Below the pieces are notes generated by a model, which worked only from the letters and a program-made list of their open reading frames with translations, was not told the DNA's origin and did no database searches. DNA of 64,000 bases from Rhynchospora pubera (taxonomy: Eukaryota; Streptophyta; Magnoliopsida; Poales; Cyperaceae), in contig CM051462.1 in assembly GCA_028095005.1 (NCBI GenBank), positions 234,688,473-234,752,472 on the forward strand, given 5' to 3'. A program made the translations under genes and the position numbers. How positions within the stretch are numbered: position 1 is the first letter of the stretch; the number at the start of each line of letters is the position of its first letter. Below are positions 52,084-62,224 of the stretch, piece after piece.

Positions 52084-54232
52084 CACTCTGTTTGGTTGAG
52101 GGGGGTGCGGTGGGAAGGAAAGCGAACCGAAGGAAAAATCGGTAAGTTCGGCTGTTTGGATAGAAGGGAATCGGAAAGGGAATTTTTACGCGAGGGTATC
52201 CGATTTCCTTTCGAAATTCCCCTCCTATACAAATTCATTACTCTCCGAATCGGCGGAGAACGGAGGGAAAGGAGAATGGCCGAAAATAGTCGACATTCAG
52301 ATTGACACCGATGCCCCTATCTTTGGCGCGAGAATTTTACTTGTCGCGCGATCTTCATCAACGAATTTCCTTATTTGATACCGATATTTCTTTATAAAAC
52401 ACCATTGCTGCCTCTCCTCTCCATCGGCCATCACCAGAGGTAACCCTAATTTTGTTTTTGCTTCTTTCTTCAGAATCTATATTTCTAGTTTTGGTATTGA
52501 TCAATTTTATTGACTTTGGACGTTGCAGAACAACTTCAATTGGTACCGATTTCATCAATTTTGTCTACTAGATGCATACTGTTCTTATTGATTTTATCAA
52601 TTTCCTCCCGATTTTATCAAATTTTTTTGTTCTAAATAGTTTCGCTTTCAAGTTTTGGTGTTTTGATAGTTCAAGTTCTGAGTGCACAATTTTGGGTTTT
52701 CATTGATAAACTCTCCGCTATATACCAAAATATTCAACAAATTCATAATTAACATTAATTAATTTTACATTGTTCCCACCTAATTTTCATTGTTCATGCT
52801 TCTGGCTTCTCCAATAGAGATAAATTCAGTTAATTCGAAAAGGAACCAACCAATTGTTGCTTGAATCCCTGATTGGTTGTTGACCAATTTTGTAAGGTGA
52901 AATCTCATGTCATGCTCTATGAACTGGCACTGTTACTGGTTAATAATTGAGATCTAATCGAAATAAACACCAAAATTAAATCTGCCATAAAAAATGCATT
53001 CTGATATTTATTACTGTTTTGATTTCAATTCTTTGTTGCTGTTATGTATGTTAACTTTTTTTGTCACTTCTATTGCTGTTTCTTTGGATTTTTACTGGGT
53101 CTGTTGAGATCTGATTGATGTTGGTGTCGGCCCACTGGGTGTCAGTTGAGGAGACGCATGATGATGTGAAATAAAGATTGGCTGGTAGAGGATACTGAAG
53201 AGCAGTGGGATGAAGATGATGCTGATAGATGGTAGAGCTGTTGAGGTTGATCCGACATCTTTTTTGATATGTAGATTGCCAGGGTATTGTGGATCTTTTT
53301 TTGTTTGGTTCTTGTTATATTTCTGACTATTCTGAAATTTGGTTTTAGTTATATTTTTTTATGTGTACAGTGCCAGTATTGTGAGCATTACGAGATGGTA
53401 GCTAGTCAGTGCTTTGTACCTTGTTTGTATCGGGTTTGATAAACTGTGTATGTTGTTTTTCTTTTAAATGAGAGAAGTGGTACCGGATTTATTATATACT
53501 TTACTGGTTCAATGTGTAGAAGCTTTTTATATTTGGGTTCTTAAACTGGTATGCAGCTTGGATGCCTCTTAATAGAGATTCCACTGTGTGCGTGTTTCGG
53601 TATTTGGTCCCCAAATAACCTTCATTTTTGAGTGAGAAAAGAAAATTGAGATGAAAAAAAAAATGACTGGACAAGGCGAATCTGAGCCTCATTTTGATAA
53701 ATGATAACTTTAGTTTTCAATTTGGTCCATTTTTTTGTGGACTCCCATTTTGAGGAGAGGAAAAGAATTTCATATGAATTAATTGTTTCTATAGCTTCAT
53801 AATAGCACAAAAAAAGACTTACTTTTGAAACTATTTGTGTTGTTTCAAGGAGTGCATTTTGGAACAATGAAGATCCGTATTGCATAAAGAATTTGGACGT
53901 TTTTAAAGGGGCAAGTATAAGTACTTATATATGCAACCGTATTAAAATGAGGATTAGAGTATGAACTACATACATTTTATCAGTGTGCCGAACAAAAGAA
54001 ATTAAATTAGCCTGTACCAAGGGTAAAATAGTCAATCATGTTATTTTACCTTTTGTTAAATTACTTGAACCAAACACAAGAAAAGAAGGAAAGGAAATTA
54101 AATTTTCCTTTCCCCTTCAAATACAATCCAAACAGAAAAAATAAAAACGTTTTCCTTTCCATTCCTTCCCATTCCTTTCCTCTCTATTTTTTCTTTCCCT
54201 TTCCACGCCCTCCCCCTCAACCAAACAGAGTG
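52084..54232. mobile_element. PIF/Harbinger-like element, 2,149 bp, non-autonomous
   Basis: Terminal repeats cactctgtttggttgaggg and ccctcaaccaaacagagtg are perfect over at least 19 bp, and TAA lies on both sides (52081-52083 and 54233-54235). Three-base TAA duplication is characteristic of PIF/Harbinger. Inside the left end is a gene-like leader: TTTATAAAAC at about 52391, then 'cagaggtaaccctaat', a possible exon and intron-donor context. No transposase or Myb-like frame survives, so this looks like an internally deleted derivative. Confidence 0.85.
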
Positions 54233-54235
54233 TAA

Positions 54236-55175
54236 AGCAATTTAAGTCTTTAATCATTGATCCCACCAATCCATGGCCAAACGTCCCCTAGCTACAAAAG
54301 CCTAAAATATTGTTTCTTTTCTTTATTATAAAGCAGGAAAATAGGATGAGGGAAGGAAAAAAAAAAAAAAAACGCAGTCCTTAGGTTGATATAAATTATT
54401 CCATTATCCATCTGTTCGATTATGCGCCCTTCAATGTAATTGAACTGAAATAAATGTCCTTAACGTTGTTCTATCCCGATCAAAATTGTATACTCTGGCA
54501 TATGGACACGATCAGAATAATAAAAGTCTATGTCAACGCATATCTCCTGAGAAAGGTCAAAATTGTATTTTTCAATTTCTCGTTCGGACATCAAATTAAT
54601 TGTCACACTATAATATTTGAAAGAACACTTTGTAGATATGGTATTTCTGAGACTCATCAGATCGTTTCTACTACCTGATGACACAGACTCCATCATATCA
54701 TTTATGAAAGAACACTTTGTAGATATGGTATTTCTGAAAATATAATTATTGTCATCACAAATGCCTGAAATATCATTTAGTATAATACTAAGCTTGCCCT
54801 TGTGAATTCAGATGTTTTTCTGCAACACCGTTATTTGCATAGGATTTACAAAATTACATGTACAGGGGTCTTACCCTGAACCCAGTACATTTCCTTTATA
54901 AGAAGAAAATTTTCTCTTTTGTGTTGCTCCAACATAATAAAATAAAACACAATCAATTACAATAAAACAACCATATGTCAATAAGCAATCGATCACTTAA
55001 CAGCACAGTACCGCACTGAAATGTTACATATGGAACAACACAAACCTTGAAATACTTGCTGTCCAATTTTGTCAGCACTTGTAACAGATGCAGATTTAAC
55101 CGGGTCAAGCAGCAAATTTCAATATAAATGTAAATTCAAAGATTATAGGTGAATTATTGCTAAACAAACAAAAAT
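54236..55175. other. Intergenic; short direct repeat
   Basis: 'gaacactttgtagatatggt' with about 34 bp matching occurs at about 54620 and again at about 54708. A 78-codon minus-strand frame (54696-54460) contains SEREIEKYNFDLSQE but has no recognisable family; it could be an F-box-like fragment downstream of the F-box gene. No other gene is seen. Confidence 0.4.
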
Positions 55176-56265
55176 TTAAAAAATGTGGTATTCTTCTGTC
55201 CTACTACTAACAAATTTGATGAGCTTCTCTAGAGTCGGGACAGATTGAAATAACTCGTAACTAATAGCAGCATGATGCTCTGAAGATCCCAAAACGGTAA
55301 CTATTGTGGTTGGACTTTAGCCGGCACTCCTGCATTATATCCGATAGATTATATACAATTAGAAAAGATAAAGTCCTGTACTATGGAAGTCATAAGGTAC
55401 GAATGAACTGTCCAAGTTGAAATTAAACACTCTTACCCTCAAGCAAGTACCTAGGAGCAACATCAGAGAAACCTTGAATGGTAACAGATGACCGAATAAG
55501 ATCGCCTCTTAGTTCAACACTTGGAGACGTTATAAAATTGACCTTGCACAACTTGGGAGTCAGCAGAGACACTAGTGTAAAATTACCACAAATCATCAGT
55601 TCTTGAAGGTTTGGTGCATGAATTTCAAGGACACCACTAGCAGATCCTGGTGATATTTTTAGTTGTCGCAAGAGAGGGCAAAGAGCGATTAGTTCTGTTA
55701 AACCACCCCCTGAGACCAGACAATTTCTCAGATCAAGAGTCTGTAGAAACCTAAAACCACTGAATCCGGTTTCAGTGGGTAACAGAATATTACACTTCCC
55801 CAACACCAATGCTTTCAATTCAAGAGTAGAAAACAATGAGCTACAACTTATCAATACAAATAATAAGTTGGGAACAATCTCTAAAGCAAGTTCACTTATA
55901 TGATTTTCTGACAACATGCGCATCCACTTCTGAAGAACAGTGAAGGAAGGTTCCGTACCAGAGTATCTGAATTTACGGACGGGGCCTTTGTAACAAGGAA
56001 GGAGTGTATCAACAAAATTAATAATCCTTGAACTCTCATTGCTGACCATGTTATTGTGAGAACTTGAGATTCTGCTGGCGTCTACATCCAAATCTCGAAT
56101 AGTGGACCAAGTCCAAATGCGCCGCCAACTTTTCGAGAGAACGCATGTTCTCACAGCCTCATGTATGGGCAAGTACGAAACGATCTCCTGCTTTATGCAT
56201 TCTGGCAGATTACTTATAATAGCATCATCCGAAATAAGTCCTTCCTTCGTTTGGGAATGAGCCAT
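55176..56265 (-). CDS. F-box/LRR protein, 2 exons
   Basis: Exon 1 is 56265-55437 (276 codons plus one base). A GTAAGAG donor and CAATAG acceptor lead to a proposed exon 2 at 55300-55176, giving about 317 residues. F-box proteins bind SKP1 and bring targets to SCF ubiquitin ligases. The F-box is at about residues 16-53: ISNLPECIKQEIVSYLP, then VRTCVLSKSWRRIW. Downstream are leucine-rich stretches typical of plant F-box/LRR/FBD proteins: LKALVLGKCNI, LQTLDLRNCLVSGGGL, LRQLKISPGS, APNLQELMICGN, LTPKLCKVNF. Exon 2 codes for FQSVPTLEKLIKF, like the region preceding an FBD domain, but no full FBD is present, so the protein is short for the class. If intron 1 is not spliced the frame ends four residues later. 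The substrate is unknown. Confidence 0.85.
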
Positions 56266-56384
56266 TCACAACCTTTTCTGATCGAGAAATGTATTTATCA
56301 AAAGAAAAAAAAATCGAGAAATGTGAGAAAAATTGATGCACGAACTATAGAGAAAGATACTGAAAAAAAAATATGAACAAGAAA

Positions 56385-56500
56385 GATTTTGGTTGAGATC
56401 ATACAGATTCTCAAATTAAAAAAAATGGATGATGCCGATTTGATATCAATTTCTCAATCCCTATTCCATTTGCGCAGCTCCTTTATATATGTTTCCATTA
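56385..56500 (-). promoter_or_regulatory. F-box gene core promoter and leader
   Basis: On the minus strand ATATATAAAGGAG (TATA around 56488-56481) lies about 220 nt upstream of the ATG. The leader downstream of it matches the orphan copy at 47963-48085. This local duplication defines the likely functional core of the promoter. Confidence 0.5.
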
Positions 56501-57329
56501 AACAATATTATATTAGGTAACTAATTATATGGAAATAACTAACCTAAATATTACACTGCCCAAATTAAGATTCGTCCATAATAAAAAAATTAGGTAACTA
56601 CTTATATGGAGGTGTCTATTTTATTGCTATATTGCCTTCATCCATCAAAAATGCGCATGTTGAAATTGTAAATACCAGAGTATTTACCAACATGGTAACT
56701 ATTTTACTTAATATAACTCGGGATGTATAGTGTTGAAATTGTAAATAATTTGACTTTATTTTTTCCGGCAAAATATTGAATTCTTAGTAGCTTGCTTAAT
56801 CGTTTGTCAAAATTTATCAGTTGAAATTCGTTGTCAGTATGTAATAAAACATCATTATATTTTTCCAATTTTGCCAATTGGAAGCTCATAGTTAATATAA
56901 ACTCCATAAAGTAGGCAAACAAAAATAGAACAAGAGAAAAAATTGTATTAAATAGAACAAGGCGATCACCACAAGAAAATTACATAGAATTAACTTCTTA
57001 TTTCCAGCGGTTATCAAATAATTGTGAAACGATAAATTTTCTTCTTTCTTAAAATGTTCAAAAGAATAATTTTGTAGATGTCTCCTGTATTAAGAATAAC
57101 AATTCGCTATTCAGGAATCATATTTTTGGGAATTACTATTGTGAAAACTCAAATGAAATATTAAAAAAAATATTCATTTTGTGCGATCTGAATATACAAT
57201 GATCAATATTAGTTAGAACAACATATTCATTCTATACGAAGTAAAACAATGATGTAGTTATTATAACATTATAAATGCGGATATGTTGGAAAATATGAAT
57301 ATTATTTATAATACTATTAATTTCAGAAT
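56501..57329. other. Intergenic, nothing identified
   Basis: AT-rich upstream flank of the F-box gene. 'aaaaaaattaggtaactacttatatgg' recurs in variant form at about 56512 and 56584. No gene was found. Confidence 0.45.
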
Positions 57330-57339
57330 GACTACAGTT

Positions 57340-57670
57340 ACCCTAAAGCATGAAGCACGGATCAAACGGTACTTTAGAGTTATTTTTTTAAATTTGAAGT
57401 ACAAACGGCCGATTCAAACGGTACAATATATATTCTACATATTAAAAATTCTCTAGAGGTCAAATTTTATATTTTTTTCAAGTTTATTTTACTATTTTAA
57501 ATCGTGGTTAATAAAAGATCCAGAACGGTTTAGATTATGGGTTTTAAAATTCTGAAAGAATAGTAAAAAATTTGATTTCTATGGGGATTTTAAGATGAAG
57601 AACATATTGATCGATTTGTATCCGTCGTTTGAATTGCAAATTCTCAAAACAACCCTGAGTCCCTGAAGCA
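57340..57670. mobile_element. Degraded fold-back MITE, Mutator-like
   Basis: The two halves are weakly complementary: 'tcaaattttatattt' near 57461 versus 'aaaaaatttgatttc' near 57567, and 'gcttcagg...' versus 'cctaaagcatg'. Its vocabulary (gaacggttt, aaatttgatttctat, gtttgaa) resembles the fold-back element at 4426-4828. No target duplication could be fixed. It is probably an old copy of the same superfamily. Confidence 0.35.
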
Positions 57671-57692
57671 TAGTCATAAACAGATGGAGCAG

Positions 57693-57950
57693 AGCTCCAT
57701 AACACTGTTAGTTGCCGTTCCAAAAACCTAAATTCCCCACAAGAAGCTTTTTAATTTTATTTTATAAAAAACATGCGAGTAAAACCTCTCGATTTAAATA
57801 CATAGAATCAATATAGAAAATAGCTCCATAACACTGTTAGTTGCCGTTCCAAAAACCTAAATTCCCCACAAGAAGCTTTTTAATTTTATTTTATAAAAAA
57901 CATGCGAGTAAAACCTCTCGATTTAAATACATAGAATCAATATAGAAAAT
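57693..57950. repeat. Exact 129-bp tandem duplication
   Basis: Two adjacent copies (57693-57821 and 57822-57950) are identical as read, each starting agctccataacactgttag and ending atatagaaaa(t). No difference was noticed, so the event is recent, or else an assembly artefact. Confidence 0.9.
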
Positions 57951-59415
57951 TAGAAAATGATAAGAGGAGATAACTTACGGAGGAGAGAGCAGCAAGCAGC
58001 AGGAGGAGATAACGTATAGATTAGATTGTGAATGGTGTTGCGATGCCCAACAAGGCAACGATCGCAGGTAAATATAAATATAAATAAACCTAAATAGAAA
58101 CAAAAATCACAGATGGAATTGGGATGCATTAATTCGAGGAAGTCTGTTAGTATTTCCTTATATTAGATGTGTAATTTCCTTATATCTTTATTTGTCGTAT
58201 TTTCGTTTAGTATTTTGATCTGTTCAAAATTCGCAGACACATTTATATTCCAATTATTTCAGGTATCTTGATTATTGTGTAATTGTTCACATTAAAGTTT
58301 TATATTCTTTGCAGACTTTATTTCAAAAATTTACTGGTACAATTTATTTTAGTTGATCATATATTTTTATATTGATGATACAAATTATTGCTCAACTTGT
58401 CATATCGTATATTTATTTAGCCTTTCTAAAGTTTTAGCTTCTAAATTTTGTTATGTCATACTACTAAACTACTAATTTATGAGATTATTCACGGAAGATT
58501 TTTAATATGTAATGTTTTTTTTATCAAAATTTGATATAACGTTACATTTTATCAACAAAATTTAATAATTGACAGTTTTCAATCTGTCTCTCTATCCTCA
58601 CCAAAAAAAAAAAAAAATACAAATAAAATATTATTCTAATGCAACCAATAATTTGTTACGTGTCTTCATCTTTTTAAATCGTTACATAATAAGCTCATTT
58701 GTAATATATTTGAAAGGACTATTTTCAAAATATTGACCAAAATTATAGTTATCCATTAATATCCTAGTAATTTTAAGTAGTAACAATTAATTGCTTTTGT
58801 TTTCATCAAAGACTTTAATGCACTTAATTTGAATTCGATTATATTTAATTTGAATATAACTAGTTCTTAAAATATAACTAACATACCTAACCATGTCTCA
58901 TTATATATACAATAAGTAAATAAATAAACCCTTGCGTGGATAATCTAAAACCCTCCAATTTTACTCGTTAACTTTTTGCTTCTCTTCTATTACCGTTAAA
59001 GCTGATTATATATATATCCTCGATCCAAAGCTGAAACTTGAAAATAAAATAAACAATTCGACTAGAATATGCTTTCTCAAGCAAATTGCCCTGAAAGAAA
59101 TAGTTCTTTGCCTGAATCTATTGATTTCAAAAAAATAAAAAAATTGTTCTTTGCAAGTTTGCATGCAATATGACCTTTCCTTTGGTCTTCTAATTGAAAT
59201 TTAGGAAATCATTGATTATCCTCTGACCTCTGGCGATTTTTGTATAGATTTCTTTCCTATACAAAAATATATTTGTCTTGTGATTGAAATTTGATTTTGA
59301 TTTGGAGTGTAGTGGATGGAGCGACAAAATATATGTCTTGTACACTTGTGATTGAAATTTGATTCTCATGACCATATTCTGGATCTTAAATATTATAACA
59401 ATATGGAGTCTGATT
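57951..59415. other. Intergenic, nothing identified
   Basis: AT-rich sequence. A short duplication of 'tgtcttg...tgattgaaatttgatt' occurs near 59273 and 59333. No gene is seen. Confidence 0.45.
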
Positions 59416-60875
59416 TGTGCATATAAGGTGTTTGTTGAAATGCCCCACACCAAATATGGTCATGAGTCTTTTAACTTTATTTATTTATTTTTTACAATTG
59501 ATGGTGGCAGCTATACAAGGCAGCACTAGGGAATTGCTTTGAGATAGAAGAATGGGGCCTGATAGAGTTTTCCATCATGGCCAAGCATTTTGACCGCCAA
59601 GGCAAACCTCCCTATGCGTACCATGCTGTAAGTGCTCCTCCGAACTTGATAATGCCAATTCAATCTGTGCAAAGCAAGAAATTCTGTCAGTATATACTGC
59701 TTAGACGCTTAGTAATTAATAAAACATATAAGACTGGGTCCTGCATAGTTTAATTATGGAAAACTTATGGGTTATGTCCCAATATCCTTACACACAACAT
59801 CCCTTGCTCAATGGTTTCTTTTCAAGGTGATCAACTTAAAATTTATTTCCTCATAAAATGTGTCTGATTGTTGTTGTAGTAACGAGGGCCAAAACTGATT
59901 CAGTAGTTTATATCTCCTATTAATATAGGTTACATCTCCTATATCATAGACATATATATTACTATTTGTAGGTTCTGCAATATGCTTCAGTTTCTTATTT
60001 GTATAGAAGTAAACGTTTATAACAATATCAATTTTGATGATATAGTCAAAATTTAAAATGTGCTTAGTATTTTTGTGACTCTAAACAAAACTTAAAAATT
60101 TGCTTGCTTTTCCATATCTTTTGTATTTTGCTTCTCTCTATACATCACTCGATCAATATTTCTCATAGAAAACCAGTTAACTATTGATTATAACATAAGG
60201 CTTGAAAATAATTAATACCAATTAAGTCCTGTTTCTACTCAACGGTGCTGGCTATATAAATGAATTAATCCTGTCTGTACTGGTAAGTTATTATCTGTTA
60301 CTGGCCAAAATACTGCCCTACTAGCCAAGACTCAAGAGTGCTCCTTATGTTTTCTGTAATATAGCTGCTCTCCCTTATGGCTTTCATTATTCCAATTATA
60401 ATTTCAGGGATTAATTAGATAGCTAACTTTTTTTTTCTCATGAATTAATTAAGCTAACTTTCATTATTCTAATTGTAATGTTAGCAATATACGGTACATC
60501 TTCTTTCTCAAGGGCAGATTGATGGTAGTGGGTAGTCTGGATATCTAATGGACGCTTTGAAAGTAAATTTTATTAATTAATGGATTTAATTTTTCTTAGG
60601 CATATTATTTTTCTTGTATGGTATATGTAGATTTTTTTCCCTTCATGTATTCAAAATTGTATTGGCATAGCAAAATATAGCTTAGTTTGTACAATGTGGT
60701 ACTTTTTTGCAACAAGAGGAAAAATGTTGGTTCTTGCTCTGTTAGTGTTTTTCCTCTTTTTTAGGACTTGTATCTATAAACATGTAATTAATTTTCATGC
60801 TTTCAAAATCATATGGAACCACTGACCCAAAATCGGAAACTGACGCAATAATCCAAATGGGACTGTCTGACAAAA
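59416..60875 (+). pseudogene. 3'-truncated duplicate of the small membrane-protein gene
   Basis: Homology with 50506-52000 begins inside intron 2 (gtgcatataaggtg / gtgcatataatgtg) and runs through exon 3, intron 3, exon 4 and the 3' flank. Exon 3 (59511-59627, 117 nt) and exon 4 (60485-60535, 51 nt) keep the exact lengths, splice sites, reading frame and stop. Exon 3 reads LYKAALGNCFEIEEWGLIEF with P changed to L. Exon 4 reads QYTVHLLSQGQIDGSG, with several changes against QYMAHLLSHGQLDGSG. Exons 1 and 2, with the start codon and membrane segment, are absent. It is most likely a non-functional partial duplication, unless an unrecognised upstream exon is used. Confidence 0.85.
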
Positions 60876-60955
60876 GTCATTCAGCTTTAGTTATCTCGCC
60901 TGGCCATTTTATCCTTTTATGGCACCTGCCAAGAGGGCTATTGCTCTGTCCACTT

Positions 60956-61477
60956 AGGGCTCGTTTGGTAGTGTCAAGTTTAGCTTGACTTTTGGATCAA
61001 CGAGCTAACCTACAGATCTTGCATCGCCAAACAACTTTGGGATCAACGGAATTAGCACTACCTTCTAACTAGGCCATTTCATATTTGAGCTTTCCTCAAA
61101 CACCAAAAAAAAGAAAAATTGTATCGTATATGAAAATTAAAACTTTGAGAAGAACCCTTAAAATTTCAAAATTTTCAATTTTCAATTTTTAAATTTCAAA
61201 TTTTTTAACTTTTAAAATTTTCAAAATTTTTAAATTTCAATTTTTGAAAATATCAAGATTTAAAATTTTCGAATTCTAAAATGTCTAGATTAAAATGAAT
61301 GTTATAAGTGAATGTATTTACATTGATCACTAACTTTAACCTTTCATGTCAAACAACAATTACTAACTTTAAATTAGTACTAATTTTTACTAACTTTAAC
61401 CTCAAACACTAATCCTAAAATGCTAAGTTTAACGGACCCTTGATTCCACTGAACTTTGATGTTGCCAAACGACCCCT
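60956..61477. mobile_element. TIR element/MITE, ~522 bp
   Basis: Ends agggctcgtttggtagtg and gttgccaaacgacccct are imperfect inverted repeats, with subterminal 'tcaagttta' / 'gaactttga' motifs. The centre is AT-rich with repeated 'aattttcaaaatttt' units. The cgtttgg-type end relates it loosely to the elements at 6938 and 48834. It has no coding sequence. Confidence 0.6.
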
Positions 61478-62224
61478 AGTGAGACCTTGATGGCTCAAGG
61501 CTTAGTAATATGACACAACTGTAGGTTCTGACACTGAACTGTCTTGAAACGAAAATCTCGTTTAGTGGCACAAAAACAAGAAAAAGCCTGCTTAAAAGTT
61601 ATCCATCTTCTTTTATTTTTCTTCTGTATTTATTTTTGCTTTGTGTGCGCTCATTGGCAAAAGGGAGTTGCTTGAGAAATTTCTAGTTCTACATTGATTT
61701 GATCACAAAACATGTTACAGCGTCGAATGGTTTCCTTATAATTCAGCACTCAGTTCAGCATGCAAAAGCCTCTATTCTTCAGTCATTATAACTAATCCTT
61801 TCCAGCATACGCAAACATTCAATATAATAGATATGAGCGAAGTAGATAACATACAAATTTTATAAAATACTAGTTATAAATGATGATTATTTATAATAGA
61901 ATTGGGAAAACTCAGTGCAGCACTACGGTGACCAAGCTTTCTTATTTAATTTTTTTTTTCCTTTTTCATACTGAGGCAGACAATTAGCACTATTTTTTCT
62001 CCCACAAGAAACTATCGAGCTTTAATATAAAAAATTAAGGCAAAAAGTACAATATGATAATAATAAGTTAACTAATCGAAACACAATGCAGTACCCAATA
62101 GATTATAAAATTCAGTTGATACAAACGTTTTAACAATTCTAAAAGGTTACCCAGAAAAGAAAAGCCATCCATAAAGCAGTACCAAGAGCAAATTACACAG
62201 AGAATAGTACACGTATCAAAATGC
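61478..62224. other. Intergenic and probable 3' UTR of the minus-strand gene
   Basis: The part near 62040-62224 would be the 3' UTR of the gene ending at 62225. No other gene was identified. Confidence 0.45.
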
